Made by a program: the position numbers and the translations under genes. Below, one piece after another: positions 14,464 through 23,096 of a stretch of 27,617 nt of DNA (within the stretch, counting starts at the first letter, position 1; the number at the start of each line of letters is the position of its first letter). The stretch comes from Sphingobacteriales bacterium (GTDB taxonomy: Bacteria > Bacteroidota > Bacteroidia > Chitinophagales > UBA2359): positions 1 through 27,617 of the forward strand of contig JADKCK010000062.1 of the NCBI GenBank assembly GCA_016718845.1, read 5' to 3'. The notes below the pieces were generated by a model. It was not told the DNA's origin and made no database searches. It saw only the letters and a list, made by a program, of their open reading frames with translations.

Positions 14464-14891
14464 ATACTTTTTATAGCATTATCAAAATTGCGCCTAATTC
14501 AGCATCGGTCGATGCCATTGCTATTGGTTTAATAGCTTATAATGGAAGTATATTTAAGGTAAAAATATCTAACTGGAAAATAGGTATTGCCAAAAGATTA
14601 TTAAATAACGAAAAGCAAATTATTGATTTAATGAAAAAACAAATACTTGAAAAGATAAACGAAATTAACCAAAACTCAACTAAAATTCCTAATCAAATTT
14701 TCAACTCTTCTTATTTTGCTTATTTAGCCAATTATAGCAATGGCATGTTGCAATTTACACCTCCCAATCCAATCGATAAAGAAAAATTAAACGAAGAAGA
14801 TTTTGAAAACTTGTACCAACTAATGATTGATAATCATAGTACAAATAAGATACTTCCAAACTCAAATCTTATTGAAAATATCATTTATTAG
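14460..14891 (+). CDS. DUF3037-like partner of the HipA-like kinase
   Basis: A 143-residue protein whose start, TFYSIIKIAPNSASVDAIAI, followed by GLIAYNGSIFKVKISNWKI, resembles DUF3037 (pattern 'YS...Y.P....E..NVGVVLF'). To my knowledge DUF3037 genes are often found directly beside HipA_2-type kinases, as here. The match is by pattern only and is modest. The rest is Asn/Lys/Ile-rich, with no signal peptide or membrane helix. It is translationally coupled to the kinase (ATGA overlap) and as AT-rich. It may be the antitoxin, substrate or cofactor of the kinase; nothing in the sequence decides which. Confidence 0.55.
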   Translation: MNTFYSIIKIAPNSASVDAIAIGLIAYNGSIFKVKISNWKIGIAKRLLNNEKQIIDLMKKQILEKINEINQNSTKIPNQIFNSSYFAYLANYSNGMLQFTPPNPIDKEKLNEEDFENLYQLMIDNHSTNKILPNSNLIENIIY

Positions 14892-14931
14892 TCAATTGTA
14901 TTAATGTACAATAAAAACAACAACTAAAAAT

Positions 14932-15774
14932 ATGGCTTCTGTTCAGCAATTACAAAATACCGCCTCGCAAGTGCGGCGCGACATTGTGCGCATGGTACAT
15001 GGCGTACAATCGGGGCATCCGGGCGGCTCGCTTGGCTGTGCCGACTTTTTGACCGCCCTATACTTCGACATCATGCAACACAACCCACAGTTTTCCATGA
15101 ATGGCATCGGCGAAGACCTCTTCTTCTTGTCTAACGGTCACATCTCCCCCCTTTTTTACAGCGTATTAGCTCGGTCGGGCTATTTCCCCATCGCCGAACT
15201 AACTACCTTCCGCCGCCTTAACTCGCGCCTACAAGGGCACCCCGCTACCCACGAACACCTACCGGGCGTGCGCATCGCAAGTGGCTCGTTGGGGCAAGGC
15301 TTGTCGGTAGCCATTGGAGCCGCCTTAGCCAAAAAACAAAACAACGATAACCGTTGGGTATTTTCGTTGCATGGCGACGGCGAACTACAAGAAGGGCAAA
15401 TTTGGGAAGCCGCCATGTTTGCCGCTCACCACAAAGTAGACAACCTTATTGCCACCGTAGACTGGAACGGGCAACAAATAGACGGCACCGCCGACCAAAT
15501 AATGTCGCTGGGCAACCTGCCCGCCAAATGGGAAGCCTTTGGTTGGCAAGTACTACAAATGGACGGACACAACATGAACCAAATTGTAGAAACACTTAAC
15601 CATGCCAAATCAATAAGCAAACAAGGCAAACCTACCGTTATACTCATGAAAACTAGCATGGGCAAAGGCGTAGATTTTATGGAAGGAACCCACGAATGGC
15701 ATGGCATTGCACCCAACAACGCACAATTAGCTAGCGCCCTATCGCAACTACCCGAAACATTGGGCGATTATTAA
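14932..15774 (+). CDS. Transketolase, N-terminal (thiamine-binding) subunit
   Basis: A 280-residue protein equal to the N-terminal half of transketolase, which moves two-carbon units between sugar phosphates in the pentose phosphate pathway with thiamine diphosphate (ThDP). Motifs: SGHPGGSLG (27-35), LSNGHISPLFYSVLA (66-80), ASGSLGQGLSVAIGAALAKK (116-135), and the ThDP/Mg motif beginning HGDGELQEGQIWEA (147-160) and ending ATVDWNGQQIDG. It ends naturally at this subunit's usual length, so it is not truncated. It needs a C-terminal subunit; that gene is normally next door but is not here, since a terminator and a gene-free region follow. Confidence 0.92.
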   Translation: MASVQQLQNTASQVRRDIVRMVHGVQSGHPGGSLGCADFLTALYFDIMQHNPQFSMNGIGEDLFFLSNGHISPLFYSVLARSGYFPIAELTTFRRLNSRLQGHPATHEHLPGVRIASGSLGQGLSVAIGAALAKKQNNDNRWVFSLHGDGELQEGQIWEAAMFAAHHKVDNLIATVDWNGQQIDGTADQIMSLGNLPAKWEAFGWQVLQMDGHNMNQIVETLNHAKSISKQGKPTVILMKTSMGKGVDFMEGTHEWHGIAPNNAQLASALSQLPETLGDY

Positions 15775-15786
15775 TACCCAACACCC

Positions 15787-15825
15787 AAATGCCGCATAGC
15801 TAAACCAATTAGTTATGCGGCATTT
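15787..15825 (+). terminator. Terminator after the transketolase subunit gene
   Basis: AAATGCCGCATAGCTAA (15787-15803) and TTAGTTATGCGGCATTT (15809-15825) form a 17-bp stem with one G-U pair around a 5-nt loop, 12 nt after the stop. It shows that transcription ends before any second transketolase subunit. Confidence 0.8.
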
Positions 15826-15915
15826 ATATTTGTATAAAAAATAAATAAATTTATATTCTCTTTCCTCGCTCAAACAAATTCGTAAAGCAATTGTTTATGA
15901 CCGCAAAATATGCCG

Positions 15916-15942
15916 CGTAAAACAAAATTTTACGTACCTTTG
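15916..15942 (+). promoter_or_regulatory. Strong promoter without a gene, with adjoining palindrome
   Basis: TACCTTTG (15935-15942) is a good -7 box. Immediately before it, CGTAAAA-CAAAA-TTTTACG (15916-15934) is a perfect 7-bp inverted repeat. No credible open reading frame starts within the next 400 nt on this strand; a 63-codon frame from 15910 begins upstream of the box and is not convincing. Confidence 0.6.
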
Positions 15943-15960
15943 CCGCTCTTTAATATTAAT

Positions 15961-16058
15961 ACTACGACAAATATTGTGGGTAATTCAAATCATTTTATCC
16001 ATAACATAGGATTTAACCCTTCTGTTACAGATAAAATTATCCCCATCTTTGTCGTAGT
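15961..16058 (+). ncRNA. Candidate structured small RNA or nested inverted repeat
   Basis: The ends ACTACGACAAA (15961-15971) and TTTGTCGTAGT (16048-16058) are perfect inverse copies. Inside them, nested, TGGGTAATT faces AATTATCCCCA, and ATTTTATC (15992-15999) faces GATAAAAT (16030-16037). A transcript from the box at 15935 would start about a dozen bases before this hairpin. It could be a small RNA, or the remains of a palindromic mobile element read from a chance promoter. No T-run terminator follows. Confidence 0.35.
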
Positions 16059-16310
16059 CACAAATCAGCTATTTAGTCTTACCAACATTTATACCTTGTA
16101 AATAAAACTGGAGTTTTTCAATGTCGTTATCAAACTTGAAATTTTTAACTTTTGGTGGGTAATTATTAACCAATGTTTTGTATATTTTTAGGATAAAAAG
16201 CAAGCTATTACTAACATAATTAACTGATTATCAGCACATTACAACAAAATAAGTATTTTGGGATTTGCGATAAAAGGCATTTTTTCTTTTTTTAGCGCAT
16301 TTAAAAGACT
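16059..16310. other. Gene-free stretch, possible decayed minus-strand coding
   Basis: No supported gene. On the minus strand 16069-16203 reads without stop as a lysine- and asparagine-rich peptide (e.g. KNFKFDNDIEKLQFYLQG) but lacks an ATG, and after its TAG the same frame goes on for about 25 codons. A GTGGGTAATT direct repeat (15976-15985, 16155-16164) is present. Confidence 0.3.
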
Positions 16311-16318
16311 TAGCTTTG
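16311..16318 (+). promoter_or_regulatory. -7 promoter element of the BNR T9SS protein gene
   Basis: TAGCTTTG fits TAnnTTTG and would give a leader of about 110 nt before the ATG at 16437. The leader is T-rich. Confidence 0.45.
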
Positions 16319-16436
16319 TACTTGTATTTAAATATCTTACTATTATGTTCTGTTTTACACGCTATCCTTGTACCTTCTTTTGTTTTTACTTTTTTATATA
16401 CTTCACACCTTTTGCACCTAACACCTTAATCGCACA

Positions 16437-19112
16437 ATGAACAAACTTTATCTTTACACCGCTTTCGTTTTTGTTACATCTGCCGTAGCTTATTTCGCTT
16501 ACCCAATTATCAAAACAAACCTAACCAACAATACCCCTTCTCCCAAAATACGAGGTATTGCTGCTGCATTCGACCGTTTGCAACGCATCAAACAAAACCA
16601 AAACACGCATAACTACTCGTTAACCGATGTATATGCTGCCCAATACCGAGCTAATCAACAAAAAGCCGAACGCGATGCCTGCGTAGCACCACTTGTTTGG
16701 GAAGATTTGGGACCCAATAACGTAGGCGGACGCTCGCGCTCGTTGTTAGTAGACAAAAATAACCCCAGCCGACTATACACAGGTAGCGTAGCTGGCGGTT
16801 TGTTTATATCTAACAATGGCGGCAATAGCTGGCAACCTTATGGCGGCAACGATACCCTTAGCACCCTATCAATAGGCTGTATAGTACAAGGCACCGATGG
16901 TACTATTTATGTAGGCACCGGCGAGTATTACGAAAATGGGTATCCTTATGGCTTAGATGCTTCTAAATCGCCGGGCTATGGCATGTTTCGCTCTACCGAT
17001 GGCGGGCAAAGTTTTCAGGCTTTACCGGCTACACAACCACAAAATTACACCTCGCAACCCAACAACTTTGATTGGGCTTTTGTAATAGCCCTTGCCACCG
17101 ACCCCACCAACGCCAACCGCCTGTATGCCGCCACACAACGCGGTATTTATGTTTCGACAGATAAAGGCGATACATGGGCACACCCAGCAGGCGTACCCAC
17201 CTCGGTAGCATGGGATATTGACGTAGATGCCAACGGCAAAGTATACGCCGCTGCAGGCGGTGGCATTTGGGTATCAACCGATGGCGGTACTACCTTTACC
17301 AACATATCAGGCATCCAACCCGGCAATGCCCCCAACACAGGCAACCGCCGATTGATAGCCCTATCGCCCAATAATCCTAATTATGCCTACTTAGTTACCG
17401 TATCAAACGGCTGTATAGATAAGGTATACCAAAGCTCGGACGGAGGTAATGTATGGGTAGAAATTGGAGAAGGCGACGAATACCTAAACCCATGTAGCGA
17501 TTACTGCCAATGCTGGTACGATTTGGCAATGGCAGTAGACCCCGCCAACCCCGAACATATCTACTTAGGCGGCGTAACGCTTTGGCGCTGGATGAGCGAT
17601 GGCGGATGGTCGCAGATAGATAACCTTAGCGAAAGTTTTTCCAATCCGCTTTATGTTCATGCCGATAAACATTTTGTGGTTTTTGACACCCAAACACCCA
17701 ACCGCGCCTATATTGCCTGCGATGGTGGTATTTTTAGAACTAATAATGCCGATAACCTCCAACCTTCTTTTATAGAACTAAACAAAAACTACAACGTTAC
17801 CCAAATGTACTCGGTATCGGCATCGTACAACGGCGAGGTAATGGGCGGCGCACAAGACAATGGAACCAACTACATGGGCTACGATACCAACTCGTTTGGC
17901 TCGTCGGTCGAGGTAATGGGCGGCGATGGAGCTTATACCGAAATATCGCACATAAAACCCGATGTATTTTTTGCCGAATCGCAAAACGGATTTATGGCTC
18001 GTTCTGCCAATCGTGGTCAAGGATTTAGCTCGTTTTTCGACGAAAATATTGACGGCGACGGCGATGGCGCACCCGACGCAGGCGCACCCTTTATCACCCC
18101 TTTCTTTTTGTGGGAAGATGCACAACGCTTTTTTTATGGCGATGGAGAGATAGATGCCAAATTTTTTACGGGCGATAATGCAGGCAAACTATGGCTAACC
18201 CGAAACCCCCTAGACGTAGGCACAACACCACATTGGGAGGTAGTAACCGATTTAGGCTCATCGCCCTTATCAACCATAACCTTAAATAGCGGCGGCGACA
18301 TAGCTTTTGCTGGCTCAGAAGGCGGTAAGTTGATGCGCGTAAGAAACCTAAACACACCCAATCCTACCAACCAATTTATACCAAACACGCCCTTCGACAA
18401 TCGCTACCTAGCGGGTTTGGCTGTTGATGCAGGCAACCCCAACAATTTGGCAGCAGTGGCAGGCAATTATGGTAATTACGATTACGTATTTTTATCGCAA
18501 AATGCTATGGCATCAACACCAGCCAATGTCACTTTCCAATCTATACAACACAACCTACCGCGTATGCCTATATACGATGTAGCCATGAACCCAGGCAACC
18601 CCGATTATTACCTAATAATAGGCACCGAATTGGGCGTTTGGAGCTATAACCTTAACCAACAATGCTGGACAGAACACAACACAGGTTTAGGTAGAGTGCC
18701 TGTATATCGTGTTCGTTTGCAAAACATACGAACCGTTGGCTGCGAGGTATTGTACATTGGCACTCACGGGCGTGGCATTATGCGCTCAACCACCCTTACC
18801 TATCCTTTTTGCGACACCGCACTTAGTTTTAGTACAGGGGTAGATAATGCAGCAACCACCAACAGCTTGCAATTGCAAATATCGCCCAACCCAATGGGCA
18901 GCCAAGCCACCATCAATTACCAAATTGCCCCAAATACAAAAGCAACCATTAGCATCTACAACCTACAAGGGCAAATAGTGCAAACGCAGCAGGTAAATTA
19001 CGGTACTTCATCTATCCAAATTAATCGTAACCAATTGCCAGCAGGTACTTATATGGTGAGCTTAATAACGGATAAAGGCAATAAAATCTCGAAAAAATTA
19101 CTTGTTTATTAA
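16437..19112 (+). CDS. Secreted BNR/sialidase-like propeller protein with T9SS sorting domain
   Basis: An 891-residue exported protein. It has a signal-anchor-like N-terminus (YTAFVFVTSAVAYFAYPII), then WEDLGPNNVGGRSRSLLVDK and many BNR/Asp-box blades (SNNGGNSWQ, STDGGQSFQ, STDKGDTWA, STDGGTTFT, SSDGGNVWV), as in VPS10/sortilin- and sialidase-type beta-propellers. A calcium-like DGDGDGAPDAG loop lies near residue 540. From about residue 813 it carries a type A T9SS sorting domain (ISPNPMGSQATINYQ ... NLQGQIVQ ... LPAGTYMVSL ... KKLLVY). The catalytic residues of true sialidases are not evident, so it may be an adhesin or binding protein. It is transcribed alone, with a box at 16311 and a hairpin after the stop. 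Confidence 0.88.
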   Translation: MNKLYLYTAFVFVTSAVAYFAYPIIKTNLTNNTPSPKIRGIAAAFDRLQRIKQNQNTHNYSLTDVYAAQYRANQQKAERDACVAPLVWEDLGPNNVGGRSRSLLVDKNNPSRLYTGSVAGGLFISNNGGNSWQPYGGNDTLSTLSIGCIVQGTDGTIYVGTGEYYENGYPYGLDASKSPGYGMFRSTDGGQSFQALPATQPQNYTSQPNNFDWAFVIALATDPTNANRLYAATQRGIYVSTDKGDTWAHPAGVPTSVAWDIDVDANGKVYAAAGGGIWVSTDGGTTFTNISGIQPGNAPNTGNRRLIALSPNNPNYAYLVTVSNGCIDKVYQSSDGGNVWVEIGEGDEYLNPCSDYCQCWYDLAMAVDPANPEHIYLGGVTLWRWMSDGGWSQIDNLSESFSNPLYVHADKHFVVFDTQTPNRAYIACDGGIFRTNNADNLQPSFIELNKNYNVTQMYSVSASYNGEVMGGAQDNGTNYMGYDTNSFGSSVEVMGGDGAYTEISHIKPDVFFAESQNGFMARSANRGQGFSSFFDENIDGDGDGAPDAGAPFITPFFLWEDAQRFFYGDGEIDAKFFTGDNAGKLWLTRNPLDVGTTPHWEVVTDLGSSPLSTITLNSGGDIAFAGSEGGKLMRVRNLNTPNPTNQFIPNTPFDNRYLAGLAVDAGNPNNLAAVAGNYGNYDYVFLSQNAMASTPANVTFQSIQHNLPRMPIYDVAMNPGNPDYYLIIGTELGVWSYNLNQQCWTEHNTGLGRVPVYRVRLQNIRTVGCEVLYIGTHGRGIMRSTTLTYPFCDTALSFSTGVDNAATTNSLQLQISPNPMGSQATINYQIAPNTKATISIYNLQGQIVQTQQVNYGTSSIQINRNQLPAGTYMVSLITDKGNKISKKLLVY

Positions 19113-19115
19113 ATA

Positions 19116-19176
19116 AAAAAGGTGGAATATATGTTTGGCAAATGCTAGTTTTTGCTAAATATATTTTCCACTTTTA
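19116..19176 (+). terminator. Long hairpin terminator after the BNR protein gene
   Basis: AAAAAGGTGGAATATATGTT (from 19116) plus TGGCAAA pairs imperfectly with TTTGCTAAATATATTTTCCA and CTTTT (to 19176) across a short loop, and ends in T residues. It lies between the BNR gene and purF. Confidence 0.6.
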
Positions 19177-19205
19177 TTCTTTCACTTTTTATTCACTTAT
19201 AACTC

Positions 19206-20648
19206 ATGTGCGGTATAGTTGGCTTTATTGGACAAGAACCGATAGTATACGATTTAGTGTTGGGTTTAACTGCCCTACAGCATCGCGGACAAGATGCTGC
19301 TGGTATTGTTACATTTGATAAGATGTTTCATACCAAAAAGGGACTTGGCTTGGTGAGCAACGTTTTTGAACAGCGCCACATCGACCGTTTGCGCGGCAAG
19401 GTGGGCATTGGTCATGTGCGTTACACCACGCATGGCTCAAACGAGTTGGCTAATGCCCAACCCATTGCTACCAGCTACCCCTTTGGTATAGCAATGGCAC
19501 ACAATGGCAATATCACCAATTTTGCCGAAATGAACAAAGTGTTGTACGACGAGTACCACACCCTGCCCACCACCACCAACGATTTAGAGTTGTTGTTGTA
19601 TGCTTTTGCATCGGAGCTAAAAAACAAAGATTTGGGCAATATTACCCCCAACGATATTTTCGATTGTGTGGAAGTAACACAAAGACGGGTGTTAGGCGCT
19701 TACTCGGCATTGGCTATTATTGCCAATCATGGTTTGTTGGCTTTCTGCGACCCCAATGGCATACGCCCCATGGTGTTGGGTAAATTAGAAACCGAAAACG
19801 GAACAAGATACGGCTTTGCGTCCGAAACAGTATGTTTTGACCACCTAGGCTATCAACTAATACGCAACCTTGCCCCAGGCGAAATGGTTTTTATTGACAA
19901 CAACAACCAAGTACATAGCCGTATTGGCTACCAATTGCCTCAACATTTTTGCGTGTTCGAGTTCATCTATTTTGCCCGCGAAGATTCTATTATCCATAAA
20001 CGACTAGTAGCAGGGCAGCGCGTTAGAATGGGGCGCGCCTTAGCAAGGCAAGTGCGCGAAATGGGCTTAAAACCCGATATTATTATTGATGTACCTACGT
20101 CGGGCTATTTTGCCGCATCGGGCTTGGCAGAGGTATTGGGCATACCACACCACAGAGGCTTGGTAAAAAGCAACTATATTGGGCGTAGTTTTATCTCGCC
20201 ACAACAATCGGAGCGCGAAGCCATTGTACGCCGCAAACTTAACCCCATTGCCAATACCATAAAAGGCAAAAAAGTAGCCGTTGTAGACGATTCGATTGTG
20301 CGCGGAACCACCTCGCGACGCATCGTGCAAATACTGCGCGAAGCCGGAGCTACCGAAGTGTATTTCATCTCATCGGCTCCGCCAATTATTAACCCGTGCA
20401 TTTATGGCATAGATATGTCGGTGACAACCGAGCTAATTGCCGCCCAAAAAACCATCGAAGAAATACGCGATTACATTGGCGCCGATGCCGTAATTTATCA
20501 AACCCTCGAAGATTTACAGCAAATATTTAGCTCCTTGTCTACTTGTATGGCGTGCTTGTCGGGCAAATACCCTACAGCCAACCCCGAAATTGCCCTTAAA
20601 CTGATAGAACAAGAGCGTTTGGAACATAAAAAAGTAGCAACACCATAA
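19206..20648 (+). CDS. purF: Amidophosphoribosyltransferase
   Basis: First enzyme of de novo purine synthesis: it transfers ammonia from glutamine to PRPP to give phosphoribosylamine. 480 residues. Cys2 in MCGIVGFIG is the glutamine-hydrolysing nucleophile, exposed after Met removal; no propeptide is present. The glutaminase half runs to about residue 230 (LQHRGQDAAGIVTF, HVRYTTHGSN, MAHNGNITNF). The phosphoribosyltransferase half has the PRPP loop VAVVDDSIVRGTTSRR. Cysteines in HFCVFEF, INPCIYG and CMACLSGKY match the four ligands of the 4Fe-4S cluster in the Bacillus-type enzyme. It is not in a purine operon here; a terminator follows. Confidence 0.96.
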   Translation: MCGIVGFIGQEPIVYDLVLGLTALQHRGQDAAGIVTFDKMFHTKKGLGLVSNVFEQRHIDRLRGKVGIGHVRYTTHGSNELANAQPIATSYPFGIAMAHNGNITNFAEMNKVLYDEYHTLPTTTNDLELLLYAFASELKNKDLGNITPNDIFDCVEVTQRRVLGAYSALAIIANHGLLAFCDPNGIRPMVLGKLETENGTRYGFASETVCFDHLGYQLIRNLAPGEMVFIDNNNQVHSRIGYQLPQHFCVFEFIYFAREDSIIHKRLVAGQRVRMGRALARQVREMGLKPDIIIDVPTSGYFAASGLAEVLGIPHHRGLVKSNYIGRSFISPQQSEREAIVRRKLNPIANTIKGKKVAVVDDSIVRGTTSRRIVQILREAGATEVYFISSAPPIINPCIYGIDMSVTTELIAAQKTIEEIRDYIGADAVIYQTLEDLQQIFSSLSTCMACLSGKYPTANPEIALKLIEQERLEHKKVATP

Positions 20649-20742
20649 AAAGGCAAGTTTATACACCTACACAAAAGTATTTTAGGTTTCTGCAAAACAA
20701 ACCATAAGCTATAAATAACCCCTACAATCGAAAACAAACGCC

Positions 20743-20777
20743 AAATCCCTCAATATGCACCGTATATTGAGGGATTT
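20743..20777 (+). terminator. Intrinsic terminator after purF
   Basis: AAATCCCTCAATAT (20743-20756) and ATATTGAGGGATTT (20764-20777) are perfect 14-bp inverse arms with a 7-nt loop, followed by TT. Confidence 0.85.
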
Positions 20778-20833
20778 TTGCGCCACAAACCACCGAAAAA
20801 TGCCCTAATTACCAAAATATCGCCATAAAACCG

Positions 20834-20841
20834 TATCTTTG
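20834..20841 (+). promoter_or_regulatory. -7 promoter element of gldG
   Basis: TATCTTTG fits TAnnTTTG and lies 62 nt before the ATG at 20904. It shows that gldG has its own promoter after the purF terminator. Confidence 0.65.
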
Positions 20842-20903
20842 CACAATCTACTAAGCATTGCTTGCGTTTTTAAATAAAGTAAAACTAACACCGCCAAATT
20901 CTC

Positions 20904-22634
20904 ATGCAACCCAAACGTCAATCGCTTGTTCAACTTGCCATTTTATTGGCTATATTGGTACTTGCCAATGTTGTAGCATCAAAAATATATACTCGTTTTG
21001 ACCTTACCAAAGAAAAACGATTTACCCTTACCCAACCTACGCGCGATATGTTGCGCAATTTGGACGATGTAGTATATGTAAAAGTTTATCTCGAAGGCGA
21101 ATTTCCGGCGGGATTTAAACGATTGCGCAACAGCACCCTCGAAATGCTAAATGCATTTAAGGCTTATTCCGACACCGAAATACAATACGAGTTTATCAAC
21201 CCTATGGCATCGCCCGACCAAAAAGAGCGCGAAGCCATCGCCAAACAACTAATGGACAAGGGTTTAGAGCCTACTCGTTTGGTTGAAAATCAAGAGGGAT
21301 ATTCAGAAAAAATTATTTTTCCGGGTGCCCTTATTAGCTACAAAGGACGCGAAATGCCCGTTATGCTGCTACAACAACAAGCCGACAAGGGACCGCAAGA
21401 AACCCTAAATACCTCTATCGCCCTGCTCGAGTATAACCTTGCCAATACCATATCAAAACTAAAACGCGAGCACCGCCCAGCACTTGCCCTTATCGAAGGT
21501 AACGGCGAACTGCCCGCCGATGCTATGCAAGATATGGTAGCTACCTTATCGCGTTATTTTTTGGTAGATAGATTTGATTTATCGAGCAGCTCGTGTATTG
21601 ATAATAAAAAATACGATGCCATTATTGTCGCCAAACCAACACAAAAATTCGAAGAGTCGCAAAAATACAAAATAGACCAATTTGTGATGAACGGCGGTAA
21701 GGTGTTGTGGCTTATAGAAAACATGCGCTCGGAGATGGACAGCCTAAAACGAGGCAGTTTTGTTGCCCTCGATTATGGGCTAAACCTCGAAGACCAATTG
21801 TTTAAATATGGCGTGCGTGTAAATTTTAATAACCTAAAAGACCTTCAATGCGAGCAAATACCCATTACCGTTGGCACCGACCAATATGGCAATGCTCGTC
21901 AAATGAAACTTTTTCCGTGGATGTATTTTCCGGTTATCACCAACACCAACAACAACCACCCATTGAGCAAAAACCTCGATGCCGTATTGCTTAGGTTTGC
22001 AGCTACCATAGATACGATACCTAGCAAAGATGCCAAAATCAAAAAAACAATCTTGCTTTCGTCTTCAAAATACAGCAAAACCATTGCTACACCTGTTAAA
22101 ATTGATGTTGCAGAGGTGCGCATCCCACCAAAACCCGAAGAATATAGCAACGGAGACCAAGCCGTAGCCGTAGCTTTAGAAGGCGAGTTTCCGTCGGTGT
22201 TTAAAAACCGTTTGGCTTTTGCCGACCAACAAGCCCTAGAAACTGCCCCCGATTGCCAAAAATTTAAAGACCTAAGCAAACCTACCCGCATGGTTGTAGT
22301 ATCCGACGGCGACATTATCCGCAACGATTTTGACCTCGAAACGCGCAAGCCATCGCCACTAGGCTTTTACAAATACACCAAATCAAACTATGCCAACCGC
22401 GATTTTTTACTAAATGCCGTTGAATGGCTAACCGACGAAACAGGCGTAATTGCCGCCCGCTCGAAAGACATAAAACTGCGCCTACTCGACGAGCAAAAAG
22501 TAAAATCGGAACGCCTAATGTGGCAACTTGTCAATGTGGTACTGCCCATACTGTTAATTGTAGTGTTTGGTTTTGCTTATAACTTTTGGCGAAACAAACG
22601 TTATGGTAAAATAACAAACACATTTGCCAAATAA
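20904..22634 (+). CDS. gldG: GldG, gliding-motility ABC-transporter auxiliary protein
   Basis: A 576-residue membrane-anchored protein with an N-terminal helix (LVQLAILLAILVLANVVASK), the GldG-type opening SKIYTRFDLTKEKRFTLTQP, a large periplasmic ABC_transp_aux-like domain (VYVKVYLEGEFPAGFKRLRN, LLEYNLANTISKLKREHRPA, MVVVSDGDIIRNDF), and a C-terminal helix (LVNVVLPILLIVVFGFAYNF). In Flavobacterium, GldG works with the permease GldF and ATPase GldA; the set is needed for gliding there, although its exact role is debated. Here gldF is not upstream (purF is), so the transporter genes are split. It is followed after 93 nt by rbfA. Confidence 0.9.
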   Translation: MQPKRQSLVQLAILLAILVLANVVASKIYTRFDLTKEKRFTLTQPTRDMLRNLDDVVYVKVYLEGEFPAGFKRLRNSTLEMLNAFKAYSDTEIQYEFINPMASPDQKEREAIAKQLMDKGLEPTRLVENQEGYSEKIIFPGALISYKGREMPVMLLQQQADKGPQETLNTSIALLEYNLANTISKLKREHRPALALIEGNGELPADAMQDMVATLSRYFLVDRFDLSSSSCIDNKKYDAIIVAKPTQKFEESQKYKIDQFVMNGGKVLWLIENMRSEMDSLKRGSFVALDYGLNLEDQLFKYGVRVNFNNLKDLQCEQIPITVGTDQYGNARQMKLFPWMYFPVITNTNNNHPLSKNLDAVLLRFAATIDTIPSKDAKIKKTILLSSSKYSKTIATPVKIDVAEVRIPPKPEEYSNGDQAVAVALEGEFPSVFKNRLAFADQQALETAPDCQKFKDLSKPTRMVVVSDGDIIRNDFDLETRKPSPLGFYKYTKSNYANRDFLLNAVEWLTDETGVIAARSKDIKLRLLDEQKVKSERLMWQLVNVVLPILLIVVFGFAYNFWRNKRYGKITNTFAK

Positions 22635-22727
22635 ATGATGCCCAAACAGGGAACTAAACCCCTCTTTTTATTGTTAAATCACCAACTAATTAACACTAAC
22701 CTATCACCCAAAAATTAATTATAAACT

Positions 22728-23096
22728 TTGGAAACCATTAAACAACAACAAGTTGCTTCGCTTATTCACGAGGCACTAAGCGATGTATTTTTAAAAAGCG
22801 GACGCGATTATTACGGCAACAACTTTGTTACTATATCAAAAGTGCGAATGACCCCCGACTTATTTGTGGCAAGGGTGTACCTAAGCGCCTACAACGCCGC
22901 CAACAAACAAGCTGTTGTTGATGAAATTACTGCCTGTAAAGCACAAATACGCTTTGCATTGGGCAATAAAATTAAAAACGCTATGCGCCGTATGCCCGAT
23001 TTGGAATTTTACGTTGACGATACCTTCGAAGAAATGGACAAAGTAAACGACATTTTCCGTAAAATAGAAAACGACCAAATAGATAAATTGCTATGA
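22728..23096 (+). CDS. rbfA: Ribosome-binding factor A
   Basis: A 122-residue RbfA, which binds the 30S subunit and helps mature the 5' end of 16S rRNA, notably in the cold. The family pattern is clear: QQQVASLIHEALSDVFLKSG, VTISKVRMTPDLFVARVYLS, IRFALGNKIKNAMRRMPDLE and FYVDDTFEEMDKVNDIFRKI. The start is TTG at 22728: translation from it gives METIKQQQVASLI, the family's normal N-terminus, and there is no ATG nearby. Its TGA overlaps the ATG of the next permease by 4 nt. Confidence 0.94.
   Translation: METIKQQQVASLIHEALSDVFLKSGRDYYGNNFVTISKVRMTPDLFVARVYLSAYNAANKQAVVDEITACKAQIRFALGNKIKNAMRRMPDLEFYVDDTFEEMDKVNDIFRKIENDQIDKLL

Noticed and set aside
15910..16101. 63-codon frame beginning before the box at 15935
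   Set aside because: It contains the promoter box within its coding and has no family resemblance.
16069..16203. Minus-strand stop-free stretch reading KNFKFDNDIEKLQFYLQG
   Set aside because: Codons look protein-like, but there is no ATG, it is only about 45 codons long, and no family is recognised; at most a decayed gene.
16258..16440. 60-codon frame in the leader of the BNR gene
   Set aside because: T-rich hydrophobic chance frame overlapping the better-supported box at 16311.
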